NCBI GenBank assembly: GCA_000149265.1
Contig: CH002360.1
Coordinates: 92,425-156,424 of the forward strand
Direction: 5' to 3'
DNA length: 64,000 nucleotides
Origin: Ciona savignyi
Taxonomy: Eukaryota > Chordata > Ascidiacea > Phlebobranchia > Cionidae
The position numbers were made by a program, and so were the translations under genes. Below the pieces are notes generated by a model, which was not told the origin of the DNA, searched no databases, and saw only the letters and a program-made list of their open reading frames with translations. Positions 55,701 to 62,529 of the stretch are shown here, piece by piece. How positions within the stretch are numbered: the stretch's first letter is position 1; each line of letters opens with the position of its first letter.

Positions 55701-57260
55701 ATAACCAATGGGTTAATGGAAGCCTATTTGATGTGAGAAAAAGGAATGGGAAATGACTGCTTAAGTCGAACTTGGACAACCTAAGAACCTCTTATTCCCT
55801 TGTATTATATGTTTACACGGTTTTATAATAAATTTCAAGAGATCTATTGTAGTGATGCTTTTAATTTAGTTCGGCCTTGGACAAGGAAATGTTTAGGGCA
55901 GGGTTAGAATTAGTTGTTTTATTTTAGTGATTCGTTTCCCTCCTTTCTTTAAACTAAATAAGGAAATCTTTGCCTAAGCGTGTGTGTAAGGATTTGGCCC
56001 TCTTTTAACATGTACCTGGTCGAAAATAGCAGACGTGTGTATCTATTTAATGACTCGTACAAACGCGCTCAGCTCACGATTATAATAAAAGAGAATAAAC
56101 CACTATTTCTTTAAAATAAATCGTGAGCTGGACTATTAAGCTAATGTTCTAATCTATAAAGTTCACGTTTTGCGCAACTTACGATTCCCGGTTCAAAAAT
56201 CGCATGATTTATTGTTTTTTACCAGATATAGTTTTACAGAATGAACAATAAAATCACCACCTATTAATGCCAATTGGATATATTGCCCGCCAAACTAAAT
56301 TCATTAAAAAAACAACTATTTAGTCGGGCCTATAATTGCCGATTTTAAAGCGCTAATACCAACCTCATTTGATTTCGCGGCGCACACATAATCATCAGTA
56401 TATAGTTTTGATGTCGTTTTGCCGTTTTATACTGCCTTCTTGACTGAAATATGCCATTTCTTCTTTAATGTAATAAACGAGCGAAACATAAACAAAACTA
56501 TTAATACACACACACCATTTTGTGCATGCACCACTAGCCGAGCCCCCTCAGTACTGGGTCGTTCTTACATACTTTTAGTTTCATTAATTTTGATTTAATC
56601 TTTGAAATCATAATTTCTTTTTTTAATTTGGTTGAATGTAAAGTTTGACTCGTTATTTTTCTCCGTTTCACCGTGTATATTCACTGACGTGTTTTAACTA
56701 CTGTACTTTTTCCGTTTTATAATGCCTTCTTGACTTGAAATAATTGTGCCATTTCTTCTTTAATGTAATAAAGGAAGAAAAAACTAAACTAAGAAGTAAT
56801 ATAACCTTTGTATCATCATGTGTTTTAATCCAGACTTAACCGTTGTAATCGCATGTTTAGTATCTTTTTATTTGCGTTACGATTTATCATGATTGCCGCA
56901 AAGTTAATCATTATGTGAAAATCGAGTTTAAAATTGCCTGCTTATTTAACCGTGTTTTTTCATTGACGCGACGAAATAGCAAAATAGCGACACGTTAAAT
57001 CCTTTCTTCCCACAATAATAAGTTTTTTTACCGTTTTAAAAGTACAGAATATAAAACTTAACTATGTTAAATCCTGGCCTGTTTTTTGCTAAACATTAGG
57101 CTTGCGCGCCGTTTTTAAGAAGCAAAATATAAAAATGAAACTTAAAAACTTAGATTCGGTTGATTAAAGTGTCCTTACCTTGTACTACAACGAGAGAAAC
57201 GGTCTTTGATGTTTCGTTACTCCAACAAGCGTTGTTGGGGCTTTGTGTCTTTTCAGTCTC
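37607..57260 (-). CDS. NRF1/NRF2-like cap'n'collar bZIP transcription factor
   Basis: A noncoding first exon ends at 57179 (CAAG|gtaagg; 5' limit unknown). Coding exons: 55108-55079, 49826-48897, 48006-47881, 47618-47577, 47496-47413, 46764-46591, 45795-45715, 45622-45513, 45154-44916 (contains gap), 44181-44000, 43414-43247, 42937-42769, 42029-41982, 41468-41366, 40440-40251, 38375-38211, 37774-37607. Phases agree throughout; about 1000 residues. Domains: membrane-anchor-like segment (residues 28-42), acidic region, DLG (332-336), ETGE (386-389), acidic activation regions, DSG phosphodegron, INHNHTY, CNC and basic region, leucine zipper, Neh3-like end. Family role: dimerises with small Maf proteins on antioxidant response elements. 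VDGETGE, NHNHTY and the N-terminal hydrophobic segment point to an NFE2L1-like relative. One gene may stand for the vertebrate NFE2L set. Confidence 0.93.
38211..38375 (-). CDS. CNC-bZIP exon with basic region and zipper
   Basis: Starts VAAQNCRKRKIDTI, the DNA-contacting basic region of CNC factors, followed by the heptad zipper MEEDVDILRVRKTDLELEQD and ELKTRYNVLYQQ. Acceptor TTTCCAG, donor CAGCAG|gtgtgt. The acceptor is separated by only 11 bases from the 30-bp minisatellite. Confidence 0.95.
38386..39494 (-). repeat. 30-bp minisatellite, about 37 copies, beside the bZIP exon
   Basis: Very uniform 30-bp units; on the minus strand each reads MSTKWGCWAT or MSTKWSCWAT. The G/S change is a single C-to-T difference that alternates irregularly along the array. 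One unit near 39361 and the last unit have CACTTAACA instead of CGCCCAACA. The frame is open and continuous with the bZIP exon. I interpret it as intronic, because the CNC exon splices in phase to the bZIP exon and gives the conserved GKNK|VAAQNC. Confidence 0.95.
39815..40250 (+). repeat. Tandem copies of SINE-B piece plus CNC exon end
   Basis: The CNC exon ends GAAAGAATAAG|gtgggtttc. Near-copies GAAAGAATAAG|gttaggttt (about 40120-40140) and GAAGAATAAG|gttgggttt (about 39815-39835) lie downstream in the intron. Each is followed by CAGTATAA... and a SINE-B 3' half (CTGACGATTGCCCGTGTGTT). This is a partial triplication of the donor region, giving relic splice donors. Confidence 0.75.
40251..40440 (-). 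CDS. CNC-bZIP exon with the cap'n'collar region
   Basis: Encodes KEKPSNSRESRDEKKAREL, then NIPFTLDEIVMSPVEEYNEM and the helix LTAAQQALIKDIRRRGKNK. NIPF...SPVEEFNE and IRRRGKNK are hallmark CNC sequence N-terminal to the basic region. Confidence 0.95.
41366..41468 (-). CDS. CNC-bZIP exon with INHNHTY motif
   Basis: Encodes PVLLDQSFQRNKMKSINHN, HTYDGTVGKPKTTK. The HNHTY motif just before the CNC region is shared with NFE2L1-type proteins. The donor is AAAAAA|gtaagt. Confidence 0.85.
41982..42029 (-). CDS. CNC-bZIP small exon (48 nt)
   Basis: Encodes SFYMGNQRMGRHSIEP across split codons at both ends. Acceptor TGTTGCAG, donor CCAG|gtgata. Supported mainly by phase (1 to 1) and good splice sites. 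Confidence 0.75.
42284..42738. repeat. Two SINE-B copies joined tail to tail
   Basis: A plus copy (42284-42500) with a strikingly tRNA-like head, GCCATATAGCTCAGATGGTT and AGAGCA, meets a minus copy (42500-42738) at a shared GGATAGGATAGGATA tail. The inverted pair could fold into a long hairpin in the CNC pre-mRNA. The minus copy ends about 30 bases from the exon at 42769. Confidence 0.8.
42769..42937 (-). CDS. CNC-bZIP exon with DSG phosphodegron
   Basis: Encodes PDFMNINQAPYIPPPLNSS, PPPLVTFLDDSNPLVGSSS, NESCDSDSGVSMEQSPQ. The DSDSGVS motif matches the DSGxS-type beta-TrCP degron in the Neh6 region of NRF proteins (family knowledge), which suggests GSK3/beta-TrCP-style turnover. Confidence 0.88.
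43247..43414 (-). CDS. CNC-bZIP exon, Met/Gly/Pro-rich region
   Basis: Encodes APMETGDSRSYGGSSPMMGF, PAEPGQMIFDGATNMNEMLN and DIININSTNQVYGNKM. No known motif beyond an Asn-rich acidic activation-like region. Splice sites and phase are clean. Confidence 0.85.
43420..43720. repeat. Degenerate AT-rich tandem repeat
   Basis: Variants of TTACATGAAACGTTATTTTG and GGATATTTTAAAAAAA with TTAATTAAGTTAAA recur three to four times in a CNC intron. Confidence 0.6.
44000..44181 (-). CDS. CNC-bZIP exon, Tyr/Pro-rich region
   Basis: Encodes EQPFVTRPCNVYETPAYNQF, GPYGEPAYGSPPYNPMNG and TPMDTVLSPGMPTPTFSNFQ. It is a low-complexity Tyr/Pro/Gly transactivation-like segment. Confidence 0.88.
44303..44665. repeat. 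MITE-like element plus an adjacent partial copy
   Basis: A complete copy at 44303-44497 (left AAAGGGAGAGAAAGAGGG and GGAAACTGC; right GCAATTTCCCTCC, CGCTTTCCCTCC) is followed at 44517-44665 by a second left end and interior in the other orientation. Both lie in a CNC intron. Confidence 0.75.
44916..45154 (-). CDS. CNC-bZIP exon interrupted by an assembly gap
   Basis: Encodes LTNASVELNQLQPNINPPFQ, PQVLDNVNNNYNKTIN, then the gap, then HKTINYEP. The same AAAACAATCAATTA coding block flanks the gap on both sides, so an internal coding tandem repeat was probably not assembled. Acceptor after seven C residues, donor CCAG|gtaata. Confidence 0.8.
44944..45043. other. Assembly gap of 100 N inside a coding exon
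   Basis: Exactly 100 N. The frame happens to stay open across 100 bases, but the true length is unknown. Confidence 0.98.
45513..45622 (-). CDS. CNC-bZIP exon, Neh5-like acidic helix
   Basis: Encodes PEDIWQDIANLSELTGIDLN, then GARQTDPVHTIINSNVR. EDIWQDI resembles the WQxL/WQDL activation motif of NRF1/NRF2 Neh5 regions (inference). Confidence 0.85.
45715..45795 (-). CDS. CNC-bZIP exon (81 nt)
   Basis: Encodes APNQDNVIGGLVDLVENGG, NTVTVDET. Clean phase 0 at both ends; acceptor TTTTTTAG, donor ACT|gtaagt. Confidence 0.85.
45908..45927. repeat. (TA)n microsatellite
   Basis: About ten TA units in a CNC intron, followed by a reversed SINE-B tail fragment (45937-46035). Confidence 0.9.
46258..46590 (+). 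repeat. 24/28-bp minisatellite at a CNC exon donor
   Basis: Units of ACCAGATGAACATATTAACC with GACA (24 bp, 46446-46590) preceded by 28-bp versions with an extra GACA. The array reaches within a few bases of the donor CAAATG|gtatgt of the neighbouring exon. Read on the minus strand the 24-bp part gives repeated VWLICSSG in frame with the exon. Confidence 0.92.
46591..46764 (-). CDS. CNC-bZIP exon, acidic region after the ETGE exon
   Basis: Encodes FQSSDPKPDIQEKVVEETPQ, VSQPDKSAQPSNYFSIDEYL, EFLDNTIDDLQPQVVEQM. The SIDEYLEFLDNTIDDL part is an acidic amphipathic activation-type helix. Confidence 0.9.
46917..47148 (-). repeat. 115-bp tandem duplication with tRNA-like B box
   Basis: Two copies of a block containing CAATATAATGTCCTAC, TGAGNATTGAACTCANGACT, TCGGATTAGCCC and CTGAATGAGCTTTCAAGATT. 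On the minus strand TGAGTTCAATCCTCACC is B-box-like, suggesting a third tRNA-derived repeat family. Confidence 0.7.
47275..47370 (+). repeat. tRNA-derived element, third family
   Basis: TTGGTAGCCTAGTGGTAAGG (A-box-like) and TCTTGAGTTCGATTCTTACA (B-box-like) are spaced as in a tRNA, but the cloverleaf ends do not pair and it runs on into ATGATGCCACATTTTTCTGG. I call it a SINE head rather than a functional tRNA gene. Confidence 0.6.
47413..47496 (-). CDS. CNC-bZIP exon with ETGE KEAP1-binding motif
   Basis: Encodes STGEFFVDGETGEHIPLSKV and QNNTRPKK. VDGETGE matches the high-affinity KEAP1 Kelch-binding motif of vertebrate NRF1/NRF2 (DxETGE). Phase 0 on both sides; donor AAAAAG|gtgatt. Confidence 0.95.
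47577..47618 (-). CDS. CNC-bZIP 42-nt exon, in-frame copy
   Basis: Acceptor TTACTTCAG, 14 codons AILTGKLQCADLLK, donor AAAG|gttaat, phase 0 at both ends. It sits between the DLG and ETGE exons, so it spaces the two KEAP1 motifs. A second, frameshifted copy lies upstream at 47754-47799. Confidence 0.7.
47754..47799 (-). pseudogene. Duplicated CNC exon copy, frameshifted (46 nt)
   Basis: The acceptor CATTTCAG|GCTATTTTAACA and donor AAAAG|gttact parallel those of 47577-47618, and the surrounding intron is duplicated too (GTAATCAAGTTGTCC / TTAATTTGTCCAAAAC). The exon is 46 nt instead of 42, so including it would shift the frame before ETGE. It is probably a decaying copy or a poison exon. Confidence 0.6.
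47881..48006 (-). CDS. CNC-bZIP exon with DLG motif (Neh2-like)
   Basis: Encodes DSDIMQLMYQQDVDLGFSWP, ASDHLKSLKQLDDISTIKQQ and NE. IxQLxYQQDVDLG parallels the DLIDILWRQDIDLG low-affinity KEAP1 site of vertebrate NRFs. Confidence 0.93.
48050..48440 (+). repeat. Decayed SINE-B-like copies, two in tandem
   Basis: AGATCAGCTTGGTAGGTGAG, TTAGGCACTTAANNGACTATGCCTG and a second set beginning TTCAGCAGAATAGTTTGG follow the SINE-B order, ending GGGTATAAACATACATATCC. Divergence is high. Confidence 0.6.
48897..49826 (-). CDS. CNC-bZIP large N-terminal exon
   Basis: 310 codons. It begins KKSSLKMQMLRIMEKKRA and then a hydrophobic stretch ALGILDLALCLAVMQM, preceded by basic residues, which resembles the ER-targeting NHB1 segment of NRF1. 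It continues as an Asn/Ser-rich acidic region with several N-x-S/T sequons (NQT, NFS, NHT, NVT) and ends SDSLYFHCDTDSELDCDYLE. Glycosylation of this region in the ER is inferred from NRF1 biology. Acceptor TTCCCATAG, donor TTAGAG|gtttgt. Confidence 0.9.
51838..52060. repeat. Partial MITE-like element
   Basis: An expanded purine-rich left end (AAAAAGGGAGAAAAGGG) and GGGGAAACTGCTC, with interior ACCTAAACCCCAGAATTAAC, but no right inverted end. Confidence 0.6.
52246..52405 (+). repeat. Repeat family C copy
   Basis: GTTTTACGGCCGCGTTCGTA, ACGTGTTATAATGACCGTTTT and AAACAAACAAACC at the end. Confidence 0.6.
55079..55146 (-). CDS. CNC-bZIP first coding exon
   Basis: Acceptor ATTTTTCAG; 38 bases of leader, then ATG at 55108 encoding MATDYFINTQ and donor CACAG|gtatgg in phase 0. 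It joins to KKSSLKMQ in the large exon. The frame is open 5' of the ATG but offers no other Met, so this start is chosen. An internal Met in the next exon (49808) is the alternative start. Confidence 0.65.
55147..57178. other. CNC 5' UTR intron, repeats only
   Basis: Holds a decayed minus-strand SINE-B (55203-55410), family C copies (55466-55626, 56370-56500, 56640-56790) and a partial MITE (55880-55965). No coding signal seen. Confidence 0.55.
55466..55626 (+). repeat. Repeat family C copy, best preserved
   Basis: TTTGGCGGCCGCGTCCGCTA, TGACGTGTTTTAACGACTG, TTCGTTTTGCTGTCTTTTCC, CGTGATTATATTCGTTTGCC and ATGAATAAATTAAACTAAAC in order. Confidence 0.8.
57179..57260 (-). other. Probable 5' noncoding exon of the CNC gene
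   Basis: Ends in a strong donor, GTACAAG|gtaaggac, and is the first such site upstream of the start-codon exon. The frame through the junction is open but lacks Met. The 5' limit is a guess. Confidence 0.45.
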
Positions 57261-58245
57261 AGTCTAAACGACTATATAATAATAATAATTTTTAAAATGA
57301 TAATAATGTTTATTAGTTTTGATATACTCAAATTGAAAACGAATTAAAATCGAACTCTGGGCGTTTTGGCGAAGCCTTTGAGCCAATAAATAGCAATAAA
57401 TATAAAATGTTGTAAACTCGGAAAACTGGCTGATAAATTCAGGGAAACTGGCTGTTAAATTCCAGCTAACTTCGCTGCTGCATTTTAATTGTTTTAGTTT
57501 GTGTAACCCTATACGACTCGCTTTTGACACACTATAATATGCCGTGTCTCGCCGAACATTTACACTGCCCGAATCAAAAGACTAGCACTACTGTTAGCCT
57601 ACATCATGCCCAAGGCGATACCTTTCGTTTATTTAAACTACACTGATCAATTGGTTTAAGTTATACACTGTTCTCGATTATAAAATATCACCTGTTCTAA
57701 GCATTCAGTTACATTATTAAATGCCTTCACTATCAATTGTAACTAAGTAAAATTAAACTAGACTGTGTCATTCTAATAGTACGTGGATAAACATGAATAT
57801 CATATCCTAGTACTAAAGCTTTTGTATTTGTAAACATTTTGAAATGTCGTTTTGTGTTTATGCGTTTTAGACATAAAAGTGTCTTACTACCTTACTGTTT
57901 GTAAAGGCACCGGGTCTGCCATTTGCTGGTGCCTACAAAAACAGATTTTAGTTTGTGAATTAGAATCCTTACGCTTAGCTTTATTTAACATACAATCAGA
58001 TAACTCTAATAAACGTAATGACCACATACTTCTATTACGCATATACTAATAAACTACGGCTTCTGGTTTAATTACTTTAGGTGGATACTAATAAAATAGA
58101 AGTTCACGAATTGTACAGTTGAAAGCAGCCGACTGTACAGTGGAGAAAAACTACAGAGAGAGTGCAGTGTATAATAGAGAGTTGCCGTGACACGAAATTA
58201 CATTGCGAGACTCCGCCAACAAGAGAGCTGTTTCTTTTTTCTCCT

Positions 58246-58311
58246 GACCAATTTTGACGTCACGAATGAAGCGACGTTCATTGGTCGACAATTGTGAATA
58301 TCACGTGATAT
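58246..58311. promoter_or_regulatory. Promoter-like cluster: CCAAT, CRE, CCAAT, E-box palindrome
   Basis: CCAAT at 58248, perfect TGACGTCA at 58255-58262, inverted ATTGG at 58280-58284, and a 14-base palindrome ATATCACGTGATAT centred on CACGTG at 58298-58311. It lies about 1 kb upstream of the last CNC 5' exon found, so it may be the CNC promoter. Confidence 0.5.
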
Positions 58312-58544
58312 CTAGAGCGACATGTAGTGGCAACATAATTTAATTATTAACCCGGGTAGACAAACATATATTGGTTGAATTGAAGGTGCAAAAGGACAAA
58401 TAGCCATTGTGTGTTAAGTTCATTGTAAAATGTGGTTATTTTGCTATGGTTGCCAGTGAGTCTGTGTTTACCTAATGGCTACACGGACAAGTTGCGATGG
58501 TTTAGTTTTGGGAAAAATATATTCATGCTTATTTCTTTGGCGCG

Positions 58545-58918
58545 GGAGCGTTACCACACGGGCAATCGTCAGATTACCTCGTGAATACGTAAGGGAGCGT
58601 TACCACACGGGCAATCGTCGGATTACCTTGCAAATACGTAAGGAAGCGTTACCACACGGGCAATCGTCGGATTACCTCGTTAATACGTAAGGGAGCGTTA
58701 CCACACGGGCAATCGTCAGATTAACTCGCGTCCACTGTTGGTATACTAAAGCCTTTGGAGTTTGTGGTATATTCTGGAGACGTCACTTAAGTAGAAACCA
58801 TTAATCTACTGAGTTCATGCAATGTCCGCTAATGGACAATCAACTAGCTAGCGACCAGTTTAGAACCTTAAACCTTTAGGCTGAAAGGCGCCGCACTAAA
58901 CCACCAGACTAACCGGTC
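58545..58918 (-). repeat. SINE-B with four 49-bp satellite units
   Basis: Four copies of the same unit as the array at 34842-36490, including the non-SINE linker AATACGTAAGGGAGCG, then the SINE head in reverse (CTAGCGACCAGTTTAGAACC to GACTAACCGGTCGG). Confidence 0.85.
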
Positions 58919-59039
58919 GGATATCGTACCATGCTATTTGCTCCAATATGATTAAGAGCATCCCGAAAAAAAAACAAATATATTTTGCCAAACATATACA
59001 TTTCTCGATTAATGGTTGCAGATCAAAGAGCCTAATTCA

Positions 59040-59285
59040 TTTGCTTTCAGCCGTAGGAACAAAGTTTAAAATTAGTCGCTGGCATAACCGTGTGTCGTTA
59101 GGCGAATTAACGGACGATGCCTAAACCCAATGGATTAATGGGTTCTACAAAATTGAAGGAACGTGTCTATCATATACAACACACTGCAATAGCTGCGGTA
59201 ACCCGACGGTGGGCGCGAGGTGGTCTGACGATTGCCCGTGTGTTAACCACCTTGAGTTTCCCATTAAATGGGTTAAGCATGTATA
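59040..59285 (+). repeat. SINE-B copy
   Basis: TTTCAGCCGTAGGAACAAAG (head decayed), CCCAATGGATTAATGGGTTC, ACAACACACTGCAATAGC, GGTGGGCGCGAGGTGGTC and CCCGTGTGTTAACCACC. Confidence 0.8.
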
Positions 59286-59704
59286 TATCAGGTAGGCCAT
59301 TTGTCTTTACCTCGCATACACCGTAGAAATTTAATGGATATCGGAGCATTCTTAAAATCTCACTTTAGTTTAATAATGCAACTAACTTAAAGCTGGAAGA
59401 AGTCGTTCCAGGACGGCGGAGTTATAGAAACGAACGGTTTAACTAAATTACTAATAGCCATTTAAACTACTTATTTAGCAAATAGCAAATACAATTTTTG
59501 GCGTTAACGATATTAAGCACCAGACGTTTCTTAATTGTAAGCAAACTTACCTTTTTTGATTACCAAACCAGCACAGGTGAGGAGACGTTTACCAAATATT
59601 TGTTTTCGTTAATCCAATATTACCATATACGGACTAGCATTTCTGACCAGTTAATAAATTAATACAAACGCATTTTCTGTTAACTTTGGGATGTAACAGT
59701 AGTG

Positions 59705-59840
59705 TTTTTGTTTATTTTATTTTTCAAAATGAAAACTTTGATGAAAAATTGGAAAACGACGACAAACAACAGCCGTTAAAACGGTCTAAAATGCAATCAA
59801 TTATTTACTTTTAGTACATTTCGGTGGTCGCCAAACCATA
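59705..59840 (-). repeat. Repeat family C copy
   Basis: Reverse-orientation blocks GGAAAACGACGACAAACAAC, CCGTTAAAACGGTCTAAAAT and GGTGGTCGCCAAACC. Confidence 0.65.
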
Positions 59841-60149
59841 CGCAATGTACTTAACAAAGATCGTATAACCCAATTAATAAATGGCTTCTACCCAACAAGT
59901 CTTTATCAAATAGAACACACTGCAATAGTCTTTGCAACTAGACCATACGTGCGATTTTTTTCGACATTAATGATGGTCAAATCAATACCCCACCCGCTAG
60001 GATACCGATTCAACCACACTTGTTGATGGTGCAGCAGCCCATCCGTCTTTCCATTGGCACGTACCGGTGCCATTGCAGTGAGTAAGCTTAAACTAAATTC
60101 TTCCGCTTAAAAATTAATCTTAAAACTTCACAATTCTGGTCTTGGAGCT

Positions 60150-60530
60150 CTCGATTAATCGCGTATAGTTTAATCAGATTGCCAACTTAGTTTTAGACGA
60201 AACTAAAAACTACACTCTTCTAATTCAAGACCTTGATAACACAAGATTAAACCTAAAAAAATCAGAATTTTCTATTCAAGAACTTGAATTAAAACAGTTG
60301 AAATCAACTGTTTTGAAAGATCAAGCCAACCGGTTTGCTATCAGATACACTGAATACTTTGGTAACTGTCTGAACTCCTGCTTTATATTACGAACGAAAG
60401 AGCTGTACTGAACGAACGAAATCTGAAAAGCAACTACAACGCACTTGAAAAATAGACAATAAACTCGAAAATCACTGACATAAATAAGGAAATAAAGACT
60501 TTCTGGAATAGGGTTCTTAAAGAGAAGAAA
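60150..60530 (+). pseudogene. Broken coiled-coil reading frame
   Basis: With no ATG, the plus strand from about 60200 encodes ANLVLDETKNYTLLIQDLDN, TRLNLKKSEFSIQELELKQL, ANRFAIRYTEYFGN, then TGA. After a frame change it resumes with LKSNYNALEK, a TAG and INSKITDINKEIKTFWNRVL. The Lys/Glu/Leu periodicity suggests a coiled coil from a dead gene copy or transposon ORF. I do not recognise the source. Confidence 0.35.
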
Positions 60531-62109
60531 TTTACACAACTTTTCTGTCTTGTGCTGAGAATATTCTGCAAAATGTCTTTTCCCAAGGAAATCAGTTGAA
60601 AAATTCTGGTTCTGGAGCAGTTTTACAAAGGGTTAGGTGTTTATTATCAGTCCAGAATTTCATTGGGAATAAAAGTAATAATTGATAACTTGGGGGAGAA
60701 AAGTTGGATCGTTATGCAAGTGTAATACACAGCACAAATTACATTCACGCGAAGATGAAATAAAAATGCCATCGAGCGGCAGTGGCATAATTACAAAGCG
60801 ACTAAAATATCACAATTCATTCACTTGGAAATGATCAAAATTCTAACTCGTTTCGATACCATTGCTGTTATTACTTATGTACATGGTCTAATATGCAGGA
60901 GCCCAATCAGCCTCACTCGCTTAAAAAGCTGGACCTCTAGTGGTCAGATCGCAGGATGATAAAACGCTTTCCACTTGCCCATCTAAATCGCTTACCCAAG
61001 CTACACTGAGCAGAGTGCAACTTTCCGACTAAAAATGTCGCTGGAGATACTGCGCATGCTTACCACTATAAGAGATGGCCTCCCTCAAGGCAGTTGCTGC
61101 TGATCTGAGTTTTTACATCTCCTTGTTGGACTCCATTTTAAAAAGTATCTTTTTCTTACAGGTGTACTGAGGGGTGGAAATGGTGCGGGGGGTGTCTCAT
61201 TACTTTCTTGGCATTTATCACTTTCCTTGGCGATATAATTGAAGTGAAAATTGTTCAGTGTTTGTGATAATGCGACGTCTATTTACAAAAGTTTCTTCTC
61301 AATTGAAACTGCTCTGTTCTGTCTGTGAAAAATTAAAAACGCACAAATTACAAATGGATAGAAGTGGGGCAAATATCTCCGAACTTTTAAAATGACTTTT
61401 GTACTAAAGTAATTCAAATCTTATCTTGGACAGTGGATATTCTTTATTAAATACAACTTTTTTATATTTTGGCAAAAATTGCATCTTCGTTTTACTAAAG
61501 TAACTCACATCAAAAATTCTTCTTTAAAAATTTCTTTGAAAAGATTAATTAAGGAAAAATAAAAGTTTCTTAACATGTTAAATTGTTTTCATTTTTTTTT
61601 ATTTTACACAAAAAATCACTTTTAATTATTTCCACTGTCCAAGATATAAATTAATAATGCTAACTTAGGTTTATAATCTGTTTAAGGCCTTTCCAATTGG
61701 TTATAAAATACAAATTACTTTCTTTACTTTTTGGTTCAAATTATGCCTTAAACACCAACTTAACTTATAATAAGCTAGCTATATAATGGAACATGTTGTA
61801 GAAAATAAATAAGAATTTGCTAAAATGCCTTCATTTTTCCTATATTACTTATTATTAGATAAATTATCTATATTTGGGGGGTTTTCTAAGCTAGATAAAT
61901 GCCAAGAATATGCTGGGCTTAAGCTTTTTAATAGAATATCTAAAACTAACAAACTAGAAATAAAAACCTTAGTAATAAACTAGCAACATTACTGCAGATA
62001 ACTAAATATGGTGCAATCGCCAAAGTGATTCTCAAGTTTACTATCTGGGGGTTAATTGTGTGAGTGATAAGTAATGAACTCTGTTAACAAATGCGGTATT
62101 GTGGAAAAT

Positions 62110-62345
62110 ATGTATGTTGTTTATATGTAAGTGTGTACGTACATGTTTGCATGTGTGTGCGTGTTTATGGGTGGTATGCGTGCATGTTTTTGTTTGTGCG
62201 TGTGTGTATTTATGTTTGCTAGTGCGAGCGTGTATATATTTGTAAGTACTTGTGTGCATGTGTGTGTGTGTATGTTTTTACGTGTGCATGCCTGTATTGG
62301 TGTTTGTGTATGTATGTATGCATGCATTTGCGTGTAGGTCCTGTA
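62110..62345. repeat. TG/CA-rich simple sequence
   Basis: Imperfect (TG)n with interspersed TATG and GCG on the plus strand, hence CA-rich in a minus-strand transcript. It lies 190-420 bases past the hnRNP stop, in its presumed 3' UTR or 3' UTR intron. Confidence 0.85.
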
Positions 62346-62529
62346 TTTGTGAGTATATGAATGGTGGTGTGTATAATAGCTTCCATGTATATATTGCATT
62401 CCTGAAAGTTCCCATGTATTTCCAGACCTTCATTGAAGTGCTAAGCTTAGCTTGCTAAGCTCTTTAGCTGTGGCTGATTGCACCATGGCCTAGCATTACA
62501 CTCCCTTCAACTACCTCAACTGTACTTAC

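Larger units (their letters stand above)
57261..62529. other. Intergenic / 3' UTR stretch, no complete gene
   Basis: Includes the promoter-like cluster (58246-58311), a SINE-B with satellite units (58545-58918), SINE-B (59040-59285), reverse family C (59705-59840), a coiled-coil relic (60150-60530) and a CA-rich tract (62110-62345). 61150-62100 is AT-rich with no feature I can support; part of it is probably the 3' UTR or 3' UTR intron of the hnRNP gene. Confidence 0.5.

Noticed and set aside
62121..62399. His/Thr-rich minus-strand frame
   Set aside because: Pure simple-sequence translation of the TG/CA tract.
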